DNA from: Paracoccus sp. MC1862
Lineage (GTDB): Bacteria; Pseudomonadota; Alphaproteobacteria; Rhodobacterales; Rhodobacteraceae
DNA: 64,000 bases
Direction of reading: 5' to 3'
Assembly (NCBI RefSeq): GCF_016617715.1
Contig: NZ_CP067225.1
Span: forward strand, 1,302,001 to 1,366,000
Part shown: positions 1-9,398 of the stretch, one piece after another
Position numbering within the stretch: the stretch's first letter is position 1
Layout: each line of letters opens with the position of its first letter
Program-made: the position numbers and the translations under genes
Notes under the pieces: generated by a model
Told to the model about the DNA's origin: nothing
The model's database searches: none
Seen by the model: only the letters and a program-made list of their open reading frames with translations

Positions 1-94
1 TCCGGCAAAAGTTCGACCAAGGCCTTGCGTAACATTCTTTCCTCTCATAACCCTTGGACGCAAGAGGATTACTTGCCAAGTGTTGGAGGGGATG

Positions 95-820
95 ATGGCG
101 AAGGTCGCTTTGGTTACAGGGGGTTCGCGCGGGATCGGCGCGGCGATCTCGAAGGCGCTCAAGGAGGCGGGCTACGAGGTTGCGGCCAATTATGCCGGCA
201 ACGACGAGGCTGCAAAGGCCTTTACCGACGAAACCGGCATCAGGACGTTCAAGTGGTCGGTCGCCGACTATGACGCCTGCGCCGAGGGCATCCGGCAGGT
301 CGAATCCGAGATCGGCCCGGTGGACGTTCTGGTGAACAATGCCGGCATCACTCGCGACTCGATGTTCCACAAGATGACCCCCCAGCAGTGGAAAGAGGTC
401 ATCGACACCAACCTGACCGGCGTGTTCAACATGACCCACGGGGTCTGGAACGGGATGCGCGACCGCAAGTTCGGCCGCATCGTCAACATCAGCTCGGTGA
501 ACGGCCAGAAGGGCCAGGCCGGACAGGCGAACTATTCAGCCGCGAAGGCGGGCGACATCGGCTTCACCCGAGCCTTAGCGCAGGAAGGCGCCCGTGCCGG
601 CATCACCGTCAACGTCGTGGCGCCTGGCTATATCGGGACCGAGATGGTGCGGGCCATCGATGAAAAGGTGCTGAACGAGCGCATCATCCCCCAGATCCCC
701 GTCGGCCGCCTGGGCGAGCCCGAGGAAATCGCCCGCTGCGTTGTCTTCCTTGCATCTGACGATGCTGGCTTCATCTCGGGCTCGACGATCAGCGCCAACG
801 GGGCGCAGTTCTTCGCCTGA
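95..820 (+). CDS. phaB: Acetoacetyl-CoA reductase (PhaB/PhbB), SDR family
   Basis: NADPH-dependent reduction of acetoacetyl-CoA to (R)-3-hydroxybutyryl-CoA for polyhydroxybutyrate synthesis, cytoplasmic. The 241-residue protein has the Rossmann motif VTGGSRGIG at residues 7-15, NNAG at 81-84 and the catalytic Ser (about S134), Tyr147 and Lys151 (NYSAAKAG). Length matches the family. A GTG at 80 and ATGs at 92 and 95 are in frame; the GGAGGG at 85-90 is best spaced for the ATG at 95. The thiolase gene phaA would be expected upstream, outside the window; bases 1-79 look like the spacer. Other 3-oxoacyl reductases of the SDR family are similar, but the lack of FabG-type context and the overall sequence favour PhaB. 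Confidence 0.93.
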   Translation: MAKVALVTGGSRGIGAAISKALKEAGYEVAANYAGNDEAAKAFTDETGIRTFKWSVADYDACAEGIRQVESEIGPVDVLVNNAGITRDSMFHKMTPQQWKEVIDTNLTGVFNMTHGVWNGMRDRKFGRIVNISSVNGQKGQAGQANYSAAKAGDIGFTRALAQEGARAGITVNVVAPGYIGTEMVRAIDEKVLNERIIPQIPVGRLGEPEEIARCVVFLASDDAGFISGSTISANGAQFFA

Positions 821-827
821 TCCCTGC

Positions 828-1088
828 CCGCAGGAAGAGCAGACAATTCCGCCAGCCGACCAAGCGGCTGGCGGCCTGAATACTGCGACCGGTGCCCCGG
901 CAGGCTGGCATCGCCCGGACCCAGACCGAGCAGCAAGGAGGCCCTCGACTGCCCCCTCGCCCGCAGGAAGGGCAGGCGGTTCCACGGGCCGACCAGATGG
1001 TTGCCCAGTCGAATGCTCCGCCCCTGCCACCATGTCCCGCTGGACGGGTGTCGCCCGGACCCTGACTCCGCAGCAGGGCTCCCGCTGC
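828..1088 (+). repeat. Diverged tandem repeat, about 130 bp per unit
   Basis: Two head-to-tail units begin at 828 and 960. Both open with CCCGCAGGAAG followed by GCAG and share the blocks GGCCGACCA or its variant, CTGGCATCGCCCGGACCC versus a G-rich variant ending TCGCCCGGACCC, and CAGCAAGG versus CAGCAGGG, in the same order and at similar spacing. The units have diverged by substitutions and small indels. Function unknown; perhaps a duplicated remnant. Confidence 0.55.
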
Positions 1089-1566
1089 CGCACCAGCCTC
1101 TCGCCATGCAGGATGGACTGTCGCCTGTCTGGCGCGGGCAACCCGTAGCGACGATCCTCGTTCCCCATGGTCTGGAATATCTGACCTCCGCAACCGATCC
1201 CTTCCCGGCAGTGCCGGGCGGAAACGGCGCGCCTCTTGTCCTGCCCGACCGTAGTGCAAGCAGCTTTGTCATCCTGCAACCGAAACTGTCAGTCGCGCCG
1301 GGCGTCCGTTGTCTCCCTGCATCTGCCCCCAAAGGACATCAGCAGGATGCGTCAGTCGTCCATCAAGGCTGCGGCAGGTCCGGGCGGGATGACGCGGCGG
1401 CCCTGCCGGGTCTTTCCGGACCTGCCCGGCTTGCTCCTCCGACGGAAATCGTAAACATTGCCGTGTATCGAAACGAAGCGGTCTTCGCGGCCCGCGGTTG
1501 CCGGCCGCTGGATCCTGTGGCCACGGCCAGTTGACCGTGCCGTGCATGGCCGCTTTCCGGGCCTGC

Positions 1567-1587
1567 AACCTCGCAATTGCGCAGGTT
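1567..1587. promoter_or_regulatory. Dyad upstream of katA, candidate operator
   Basis: A 21-base imperfect palindrome: AACCT, one base, GCAATTGC, two bases, AGGTT. It ends 57 bases before the katA start codon, where an activator of a peroxide-response gene such as OxyR would bind. I do not see a standard OxyR spacing pattern, so the regulator is unassigned. Confidence 0.4.
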
Positions 1588-1644
1588 TTCAACTATCTGC
1601 TGTGGCAGAGCCGAAGTGCCAAACGAAAGAAGGAAGAAGACGAG

Positions 1645-3144
1645 ATGTCCGATGACACCCAGCGCGGCAAGTTTCCCTCGACCATGTCCACAGGCGCGCC
1701 CGCCGTCAGCGACCGCCACAGCCTGACGGTCGGCGCGGACGGCCCCCTGGTCCTGCATGACGTGCATTTCCTGGAACAGATGGCGCATTTCAACCGCGAG
1801 AAGACCATCGAGCGCCTGCCCCACGCCAAGGGCTCGGGCGCCTTCGGCACCTTCGAGACGACCGAGGACGTATCGAAATACACCAAGGCCGCGCTGTTCC
1901 AGAAGGGCGCGCAGACCGAGATGCTGGCCCGTTTTTCCACCGTTGCCGGCGAGCAGGGCAGCCCCGACACCTGGCGCGACGTGCGGGGCTTCAGCCTCAA
2001 GTTCTACACCTCCGAGGGGAACTATGACCTCGTGGGCAACAACACGCCCGTCTTCTTCGTCCGCGACCCGATGAAGTTCCCGCATTTCATCCGCAGCCAG
2101 CGCCGGCTGGCGGCCAGCGGGCTGCGCGACAACCACATGCAGTGGGACTTCTGGACGCTGAACCCGGAAAGCGCGCATCAGGTGACCTACCTGATGGGTC
2201 CTCGGGGCCTGCCGCGCAGCTGGCGCAACATGAACGGCTACGGCTCGCACACCTACATGTGGGTGAACGAGGCAGGCGACCGCTTCTGGGTGAAATACCA
2301 CTTCCACACCCGCCAGGGGATGAAGTTCTTCACCGACGAGGAAGCCTCGCAGATGTCGGGCCATGACGCCGACTTCCACCGCCGCGACCTGTTCGACGCG
2401 ATTCAGGACGGCGAGTTCCCGCAGTGGGATCTGTCGGTGCAGATCATGCCCTACGAGGAAGCCAGGACCTACCGCATCAACCCCTTCGACCTGACCAAGG
2501 TCTGGCCGCACGGGGATTACCCGCTGGTCCCGGTCGGCGTCATGACGCTGAACCGGAACCCGGAAAACTTCCATGCCCAGATCGAGCAGGCGGCATTTTC
2601 GCCGGGCAACACCGTGCCGGGCATCGGGCTTTCGCCCGACAAGATGCTGCAGGGCCGCGCCTTCGCCTATAACGACGCGCAGCGGAACCGGATCGGCGCG
2701 AACTTCCACCAGCTTCCGGTGAACCAGCCGAAGGTGCCGGTGAACACCTACCAGTTCGACGGGCCGATGCCCTATCTGCATTCGGGTTCGGCGGCGACCT
2801 ATGCGCCCAACAGCGAAGGCCGCCCGTGGTCGGACGAGACCGGCGCGGTGGACAACGGCTGGCAGGCCGACGGCGACATGGTCCGCAGCGCCTATACCCT
2901 GCGCCCCGACGACGACGACTTTACCCAGCCAGGCATCATGGTGCGCGAGGTCTTCAACGACGCCGAGCGCGAGGCGCTGGTGAACACCGTCGCCGGCAGC
3001 TTGGCGGGCGGCGTCCGCGAGCCGGTGCTGAGCCGCGCCTTCGACTACTGGAAATCCGTCGACGCCGAGATCGGCCGCCGGATCGAGGAAAAGGCCCGCT
3101 CGGGCGCCGCGCCCCAGCCCGCCGAGGGCATGGGCGAGGCCTGA
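1645..3144 (+). CDS. katA: Monofunctional haem catalase (small-subunit clade)
   Basis: Decomposes hydrogen peroxide to water and oxygen. The 499-residue length and sequence fit the small-subunit (clade 3) catalases. Visible motifs are [20 protein letters not shown] with the catalytic His near residue 60, the catalytic Asn in [12 protein letters not shown], and the proximal haem Tyr region [12 protein letters not shown]. The start is the ATG at 1645 behind AGGAAGAAG; the frame runs farther upstream without supporting similarity. It stands alone between a long regulatory spacer and its own terminator. Peroxide made by sarcosine oxidase elsewhere in the window is one possible substrate source, but that link is inference. 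Confidence 0.96.
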   Translation: MSDDTQRGKFPSTMSTGAPAVSDRHSLTVGADGPLVLHDVHFLEQMAHFNREKTIERLPHAKGSGAFGTFETTEDVSKYTKAALFQKGAQTEMLARFSTVAGEQGSPDTWRDVRGFSLKFYTSEGNYDLVGNNTPVFFVRDPMKFPHFIRSQRRLAASGLRDNHMQWDFWTLNPESAHQVTYLMGPRGLPRSWRNMNGYGSHTYMWVNEAGDRFWVKYHFHTRQGMKFFTDEEASQMSGHDADFHRRDLFDAIQDGEFPQWDLSVQIMPYEEARTYRINPFDLTKVWPHGDYPLVPVGVMTLNRNPENFHAQIEQAAFSPGNTVPGIGLSPDKMLQGRAFAYNDAQRNRIGANFHQLPVNQPKVPVNTYQFDGPMPYLHSGSAATYAPNSEGRPWSDETGAVDNGWQADGDMVRSAYTLRPDDDDFTQPGIMVREVFNDAEREALVNTVAGSLAGGVREPVLSRAFDYWKSVDAEIGRRIEEKARSGAAPQPAEGMGEA

Positions 3145-3169
3145 GCTTCCCGGCACCCGGACAACACAA

Positions 3170-3198
3170 GGGGCGCGGAGAAGACTCCGCGCCCCTTT
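3170..3198 (+). terminator. Rho-independent terminator of katA
   Basis: A perfect 11-bp stem (GGGGCGCGGAG / CTCCGCGCCCC) with an AAGA loop is followed by TTT. It lies 26 bases after the katA stop codon. Confidence 0.9.
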
Positions 3199-3464
3199 CG
3201 TCTGCGGCCCGATCGGGCGCTCCTTGCCGTCACTCCCCGCATATCCGGCACCGGCTTGACGGGACCATCTGCGGCATCCGCCAGAATGGGTAGCCGTGCC
3301 AGAAGCAATGCCAGGGCGCCGCAAGGATGATCGGCAGCAGCAAGACCGGAACCCGCAACGGACAGGCCGACCGCCGCGAACCCTCCGCTTGTCCTGCGGG
3401 CACAGATCCCGCGACAGGTTGCATCGGCTGCCTGGATCCTGCCTGCAGATGCGATGCGCCCCAT

Positions 3465-4319
3465 CCCGCTGCAGGCGCGGACAAAGGCGCGGATCGCGGC
3501 CTGACGCGCCCCTGAAAGATGCCAGATGACGCCGGTGCGACATATGTAGCCGCCCGGAAGCAGCCTTTTGCGTATTCGCAGCCCCTCGGGCCAAGGGGGG
3601 TGCCCAGTCAGGCACGATGGCAACCCCCGATTCCTTGCCCACCGAAGCGGCGATGGCATCCAGCGCGTCGAGTTCAGGCCATTCCCGAACCGTCAGGTCG
3701 GGACCGCGCAGATACCTGTCCACAAGCTGCCCGCCCCACTGGTTGCGGTCGCAGCGGATGAAGCGCGACTGTGCGATCGCCAGATGCGGGTCCTCCCCGG
3801 CGGCGTCCTGCGGGGTGATGAAGGCCAGCAGCTCGTTCCGCACCGTCAGCCAGCCGACCGTCTTGGGCAGGGCGAATTGCGGGCGCACGATGATCGCGGC
3901 GTCCAGCTCGCCCTCCAGCACGCGATGATAAAGGTCGGCCGAGGAGGCCGGCTGCACGAAATACCCAAGGGCGGGATAGCCCGCGCCGGGGTCCATGAGG
4001 ATCGAGGGCAGCAATCCCGTCAGCGCAGTCGCGGTCCCCCCAGCCGCAATTGCCCGGTGGGCACGTCCTGCGCGGCAAGCGCGCGCAGGTCGCGCGTCCC
4101 TTCCACCAGCACGCGGGCGTGACCCAGGATCGCCAGCCCCTTGGCCGTGGGCTGGATGGTCCGGCCCGAGCGCATGACAAGGGGATGGCCGAGGTCCTGC
4201 TCCAACGCCAGCAGGCGCCGGGCTGGGGCGGCGGGGATGCGGTTCAGGCGCGGTGCCGCCTCGGCGATCGAACCGCAGTCGGCAACGGTAATGAAGGTTT
4301 CAGGAAACCTTGTACCCAT
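3465..4319 (-). pseudogene. LysR-family regulator, two frameshifts
   Basis: Starting at 4319 (AGGA six bases upstream), the N-terminal HTH half reads to about 4035 (TFITVADCGSIAEAA, then LALEQDLG). The frame breaks in a six-C run at 4036-4041; adding one base restores TATALTGLLPS and the substrate-binding half. A second break in a six-G run at 3595-3600 shifts DWAP out of frame with PWPEGLRIRKRLL, and removing one base restores it. The C-terminus fades near 3465 without an obvious stop. It diverges from the aminotransferase gene at 4416, its probable former target. Both breaks are in homopolymers, so sequencing error is a real alternative to true inactivation. Confidence 0.75.
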
Positions 4320-4415
4320 GAGTTTTCCTGTCATCTGAAGGCAGGAAAGCAGGTTTCCCTTGTCTCTGCCCGGCCGCTATATGTCCTCTCCGACACAGGC
4401 TTCCGGAGACCGCAG

Positions 4416-5624
4416 ATGACCATCCAGGACAAGTTCCTCAGACTCGCGACCGACAACGCCCCCGGCCAGGAGGTGCGCCAGTCCCGCGGGGCGGACTTCC
4501 TGCGGGGCGAGCCGCTGGACGGCCCCGTTGTCGATTTCTCGCATGGCGATGTCGATGCCCACGCCCCCACCCCCGGCGCCTTTCAGGCCTTTGCGGCAGG
4601 CGTCGAGGAAGGCGGGGCGCAGGCCTATACCGAATATCGCGGCCGGTCGGACATCCGCGAGACGCTGGCCGCCAGGCTGGCGGATTTCACCGGCGCCCCG
4701 GTCGATGCGGCGGACGGGCTGATCATCACCCCCGGCACCCAAGGGGCGCTGTTCCTGGCGGTGGCCTCGACCGTGGCGCGGGGCGACAAGGTCGCCATCG
4801 TGCAGCCCGACTATTTCGCCAACCGCAAGCTGGTCGAGTTCTTCGAGGGCGAGATGGTGCCCGTCCGGATCGCCTGTTCGGGCGCGGCCGAACACGAGGC
4901 CGGGCTGAACCTCGACGAACTGGAAGCGGCCTTCAGGGACGGGGCAAAGCTGTTCCTGTTCTCGAACCCGAACAACCCGGCGGGCGTCGTCTATTCGGCC
5001 GAGGAAATCGACTGCATCGCCGCTCTTGCCGCCCGCTACGGCGCGACCGTGATCGTGGACCAGCTTTATTCGCGGCTGCTTTACCAAGGCGCAAGTTATA
5101 CCCATCTGCGGGCGAACCGGGCGGCGGAAAACGTCGTGACCATCATGGGGCCGTCCAAGACGGAATCGCTCAGCGGCTACCGGCTGGGCGTGGCCTTCGG
5201 CCCGGCCGAGATCATCGCGCGGATGGAAAAGCTGCAGGCGATCGTCTCGTTGCGGGCGGCGGGCTACGCCCAGGCCGTGCTGCGGACCTGGTTCAACGAG
5301 CCCGAGGGCTGGATGGCCGACCGCATCCGCCGGCATCAGGCGATCCGCGACGACCTGGTGGCGCTGTTCCGGGACATCCCCGGCTGTTCGGTGCGGGTGC
5401 CGCAGGCGGGCAGCTACCTGTTCCCCGGCCTGCCCGCGCTGTCCATCCGGCCTGCCGAGTTCGTCAAGGCGCTGCGGCTGCATGGCAATGTGATCGTCAC
5501 GCCCGGCACCGAGTTCAGCCCCCAAACGCCCGGCTCGGTCCGGCTGAACTTCTCGCAGGACCACGCGGCGGCCGTCTCCGCGGTCAAACGCATCGCCGCG
5601 CTCGTGGACCGGTATCGCGCGTGA
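4416..5624 (+). CDS. PLP-dependent aminotransferase, class I/II
   Basis: A 402-residue fold-type I aminotransferase of unknown substrate. Visible are the cofactor-binding NPNNPAG at 184-190, D215 and Y218 in VDQLYSR, and the Schiff-base lysine K248 in GPSKTESLSGYRLG. The ATG at 4416 has GGAG seven bases upstream; the frame is open farther upstream but that part overlaps the divergent LysR gene. Its stop overlaps the start of a RidA-family gene by four bases. This pairing suggests that RidA removes reactive enamine or imine intermediates from the transamination. It could belong to aspartate- or alanine-type families; no specific symbol is justified. Confidence 0.88.
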   Translation: MTIQDKFLRLATDNAPGQEVRQSRGADFLRGEPLDGPVVDFSHGDVDAHAPTPGAFQAFAAGVEEGGAQAYTEYRGRSDIRETLAARLADFTGAPVDAADGLIITPGTQGALFLAVASTVARGDKVAIVQPDYFANRKLVEFFEGEMVPVRIACSGAAEHEAGLNLDELEAAFRDGAKLFLFSNPNNPAGVVYSAEEIDCIAALAARYGATVIVDQLYSRLLYQGASYTHLRANRAAENVVTIMGPSKTESLSGYRLGVAFGPAEIIARMEKLQAIVSLRAAGYAQAVLRTWFNEPEGWMADRIRRHQAIRDDLVALFRDIPGCSVRVPQAGSYLFPGLPALSIRPAEFVKALRLHGNVIVTPGTEFSPQTPGSVRLNFSQDHAAAVSAVKRIAALVDRYRA

Positions 5625-6055
5625 TCGCCGCGCCCGCCCACGGCGCCCCGGTCCCGCAGGGCGACTATGTCCCCGCCCGGCGCAGCGGCAAGCTGATCGT
5701 GACTGCGGGGATGACCCCGCGCATCGACGGCAGGCTGGCCTATCCGGGGCCGGTCCGCAGCGACGCGGCTGTCGAGCAGAATCACGAAGCCGTGGTCCTG
5801 GCCTGCAGCAACGCCCTGCGCGCGGCGCGAAGCCTGCTGCAGCCGGGCGAGGAACTGGATGCCATCCTGTCGATGACGGTCTATATCGCCGCGGAACCCG
5901 GCTTCACCGCCCATTCCCGGCTGGCCGACGCGGCCTCGGCCTTCCTGCGGCAAGAGCTTGGCGACGCGGGCATCTGCAGCCGCGCGGCGGTGGGCGTCGC
6001 CTCGCTGCCAGGCGGCGCCCCGGTCGAGATCCAGTTGATGGCGGCCGTCAGGTAG
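5621..6055 (+). CDS. RidA/YjgF-family protein
   Basis: A 144-residue Rid-family protein, typically a trimeric enamine/imine deaminase. The family core is visible as LIVTAGMTPRIDG, EQNHEAVVLACSNALRAA, and VYIAAEPGF. The start is a GTG at 5621 that overlaps the TGA of the upstream aminotransferase, indicating translational coupling. The C-terminal VEIQLMAAVR corresponds to the family's VEIEAIA-type ending. The archetypal RidA arginine near the C-terminus is not clearly placed, so this may be one of the Rid subfamilies without deaminase activity. Confidence 0.85.
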   Translation: MIAAPAHGAPVPQGDYVPARRSGKLIVTAGMTPRIDGRLAYPGPVRSDAAVEQNHEAVVLACSNALRAARSLLQPGEELDAILSMTVYIAAEPGFTAHSRLADAASAFLRQELGDAGICSRAAVGVASLPGGAPVEIQLMAAVR

Positions 6056-7005
6056 GCGGCCGGACCGGCTGGCCGTGAATCACGACCACCTGACCAGGAA
6101 GCGCATCGTGCGGGTTCTTTCCGGCCAGTCGCCCGCCCTTCCGGGCGTGCGCGGCCTGACCCTCGACAACCGGAAAGCACACTGACACCCAGGCCATGAA
6201 ATCGCGGACCGCGGCGGTTTCCCTTCGGTGCAGGTTCCGGCTCATCCCGAGGACAAGCGGGGCCGGGACGCCCCCGCCCAGCAGCGCGGCCAGTCGCCCC
6301 TCGGCCACCGGCCGTTCCGCATAGCTGGGGCAGATCACCGTCACGCCCGCCCCCGCGGCGGCGAGTTCGACCGCCGACAGCGCGTTGTCCACGCGGATGG
6401 GCGGCAGCCGGGGGCGGCGCTCGCGGCGCATGCCCTGACACCACAGGTCCCACAGCGAATGCCGCCCTTGCACCTCGATCTGCGGCAGCTCATCCACGTC
6501 CGCCCTGCCCGCCTGCTGCGGCCCGCCGACCGGCACCAGCGAATTCCGCACAGAACCACTGTCCCGGACGGCAGACAGGCCGGGTCCATGATGCCGAAGC
6601 TCAGGTCGGCAAGCTCGCTGTTCGGATCGGTCCAGATCGAACTGTTCAACTGCAGGGCAATCCCGCGATGCTGCGCAAGGAAGCCGGGCAGGCGTGGGCC
6701 GAGCCACAGGTTCAGGAACGAGATCGGCCCGGAAACCGTCAACGCCTGGTGCAGACTGCGTCCGGTCAGGCCGCGCGTCGCCGCCTCGGCGATGTCCAGC
6801 GCCTGCATGATCCCCGGCAGGAACGCCTTTCCGGCGGAACTCAGTTCCAGCCTGCGCACCCGCTGGCTGATGGCGGCCTGAGTGCAGTTCAGCTCGTCCG
6901 CGGCGCGGGTGAAGCTGAGATGCCGGGCCGCCGCCGCGAAGGCCTGAAGCTGGACCAGATGGGGCAGTTCGCGTTTGGGCCTCTCTGCTGCAATTGGGCA
7001 GCCAT
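6048..7005 (-). pseudogene. GcvA-like LysR regulator, deleted and frameshifted
   Basis: The N-terminal half reads LQAFAAAARHLSFTRAADEL and TQAAISQRVRRLE, then jumps directly to LSSAGKAFLPG. About 20 residues that normally carry the HTH wing and the LG..LF.R segment are missing in frame (near 6846). At about 6550 the frame changes from GTVVL to the frame reading NSLVPVGGP, which continues to a stop at 6048. The start is also uncertain: the ATG at 7005 is in a different frame from the HTH. The family is the GcvA/AmpR type. It diverges from the sarcosine oxidase relic at 7093, so it may have been that locus's regulator. Confidence 0.75.
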
Positions 7006-7092
7006 AACGGAAACGGGGTCTGCGGGCAGTATCCGTTGCTTGAGACGCGCCTGCCCCCGCCGCCATCGGCCCGCAACGGGAAGAAGCGCCCG

Positions 7093-9029
7093 ATGCCGTT
7101 TGCACTGCTCGGATATGGCCTGTCCTCGACGCACAGACCCTTTCGCGCCCTGCCGCCGACGCCGGAGCTGAAACCGTCCTATGACGTGGTCATCATCGGC
7201 GGCGGCGGGCACAGGCTGGCCGCGGCCTGTTACCTGTCGAACCATCACGGCATCCGGTCGGTCGCGGTGCTGGAAAAGGTTTATCTCGCCGGCGGCAACA
7301 CGGCACGGAACACCACGACGATCCGGTCGAACCACCTGACGCAGCCCTTGATCCGCTTCTGCAAGGAGGCCCTCGCGCTTCACGAGACCATGTCCTTGGA
7401 CCTCGGCTTCAACGTCATGTTCTCGCAGCGCGGACAACTGACGCTGGCCCATTCCAAGGCGACGATGCGCAGCTTTCACCTGCCGGCCGAGATGGCCAGG
7501 CACGCCGGAATCCGCATCGAGGTCGTCGATCCGCAGACGGTGCGCGAGCTTCATGGTGGCCAGCGCGCTGCTGGGGTCCGGCCGCTGGGTCATGTCGCGG
7601 TCGTTCAAGTATCACCGCCCGCGCGGCCCCCTGACCATGGCCGGGCAGGACGCCGACACGCTGGTCCAGATCGGGTCCGAGCCGAACGCGCCGGCCGACC
7701 GCGACCTGAACAGCGCGCTGGACCGCTCCGGCGGCTTCATGCCGGTGGGCTTCTACTACCGCAGCTTCTTCGGCCCTCGGAAGGCCGACTGGCTGTGCTA
7801 CTGGGGACCGCTGATCCGCAAGTCGGCGGGCCTGGGCCGCATCGCCACCGCCCTGCCCCCGGCGGATTGCCGCAAGCAGAACCTTCATTGCGACGTCCTC
7901 GTGGTGGGCGCCGGTCCGGCCGCCATGGCGGCGGCGCGAACAGCCGCGCAGGCAGGGGTCGAGGTCGTTCTGGTCGATTCCGAGCCGGAAACCGGCGGCG
8001 CCCTGACCCAGGGCCGCCATGCGGGCGACCTGCTGCAGCGGCAGCGCGAGGCCCTGCGCGTCCTGCTGGGGGCGACCTGCAACGGCTGGTTCACGGACAA
8101 CTTCATCCCCGTGCTGCAGGGCGACCTGCTTTCCCGCATCGGCCCGCGCAGGTGGTCATCGCGGCGGGCACGCAGGACCAACCCCTGGTCTTTCGCAACA
8201 ACGACCTGCCCAACATCGTGACAGCCTTGGCCGTCCAGCGGCTGCTGCGGCATGACGGGGTCCCCCCCGGCAGCCGCGCGGTGATCTTCGCCGGAATACC
8301 GCACGGGGCGGCGGCCGCGCTGGATCTGGACGATGCCGGGGTTCCCGTCGCGGTCGTGGTGATCCCGCAAGCGGCCCGGCTGCCCGAGGCAATGGTTTCC
8401 GAACTGCGCGCCGAGGGCCTGCGCATCGTGGAGGGCGCGACGATCGCCGTGGCGCATGGAACCCGCGGCAACCGCCGGGTGAAGTCGCTGCGCGTTGAAT
8501 CCCCTGCCGGGCCTGAGCTGCTGGACTGCGACTTTGCCTTGATCGACGCGGACACCACCCCCGGCTACCAGCTTCGGCTGCATGCCGGGGCGAAGCTGGG
8601 CTTTGATGAGGAAAGCCAGAGCTTTCCGCTGACGGGCCTTCCGGCGTCGATGCACCTCGCTGGCCGCAGCGTGGCGCAGATCGGGGTCACGACCTCGCGC
8701 CTGTCCTTCGGGCCGGAAAAGCTGGGCTGCCGGCCGGTCCGCGGCACAGCCATGACCGGCTGACGCCGATGGACGGCTGGCACCACGCGGCAGGCGCGAA
8801 GATGATCCCGGCAGCCCTGTGGTGGCGGCCGCTTTGTTGCGGCGACTCTGCCGGGGTGGTCGCCGACGGGGTCCGCCTCGTACGCGAAGGCGGGGGGATG
8901 CTAGACGTCTCGACGCTGGGCAAGCTGGCGGTGCGCGGCCCCGACGCGGGCGCGTTCCTCGATCGCATCTACACCATGGCGCATGAAAACCAGCCGGTCG
9001 GGCGGGCCGCCCTGCTGAACGAGGCGTGA
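7093..9029 (+). pseudogene. Remnant second sarcosine oxidase locus (soxB-soxA fusion relic)
   Basis: From 7093, about 153 residues match SoxB (FAD motif VVIIGGGGHRLAAACYL, then NTARNTTTIRSNHL). Near 7553 the sequence jumps into SoxA at ASALLG...SFKYHRPRG in another frame, so the rest of soxB, soxD and the SoxA start are deleted. SoxA similarity runs to about 8145, shifts frame back (VVIAAGTQDQPLVFRNNDLP) and stops at 8763. A last piece (8769-9029) matches the start of the SoxA folate-binding domain (GMLDVSTLGKLAVRGPDAGAFLDRIY) and ends early. The order and motifs mirror the intact soxBDA genes at 14685-19162, but the sequence is diverged, so this is an old or acquired paralogue rather than a recent copy. 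Confidence 0.88.
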
Positions 9030-9116
9030 CGGAGGACGGCGCAGAGGGTGCAGGCGGCCGCCGCCCGGGATAAAGGTGGCAGGTTGCTTCAAAAGCATCC
9101 TCGCAGGATCAGGCCC

Positions 9117-9398
9117 ATGACGTCGCTCAAGCGCAACCTTCCGCCCCTGACCAGCATCGTCGCCTTTGAAGCCGCAGCCCGGCTGGGCAGCTTTTCCGAG
9201 GCCGCGCGCGAGCTGAACGTCACCCGCGAGGCCGTCAGCCGCCAGATCAGGGCGCTGGAAACCCATCTCGGCCTGTCGCTGTTCCAGCGCAACGCCAATG
9301 CGACCACCCTGCGCGACTGGAGCCGCCCGTATCACGAGGCGGTCTCGGCCAGCCTCGAAAGCCTTGCGCGGGCCTCGCAGATGATCGGCGGAACGCAG
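9117..9398 (+). pseudogene. LysR N-terminal HTH fragment
   Basis: Residues 1-94 match a GcvA-type LysR start: LTSIVAFEAAARLGSFSEAA, VTREAVSRQIRALE, LGLSLFQRNANATTL, YHEAVSASLESLARASQMIGG. The effector-binding domain is absent; instead the frame continues without a stop into a response-regulator receiver domain. The truncation falls at the point where the LysR linker helix ends. A product could still dimerise and bind DNA through its HTH and linker, but this is inference. Confidence 0.7.

Larger units (their letters stand above)
821..1644. other. Long intergenic region between phaB and katA
   Basis: This 824-base stretch has no reading frame I can assign. It contains a diverged tandem duplication (828-1088) and a near-perfect dyad at 1567-1587 close to the catalase start. 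The remainder (about 1090-1560) is GC-rich and looks like decayed or non-coding sequence; I could not recognise any protein relic in it. Confidence 0.6.

Noticed and set aside
1363..4014. An 883-codon open frame on the minus strand across catalase and LysR
   Set aside because: It is an open frame created by high GC opposite katA; only its first 150 residues match the LysR effector domain.
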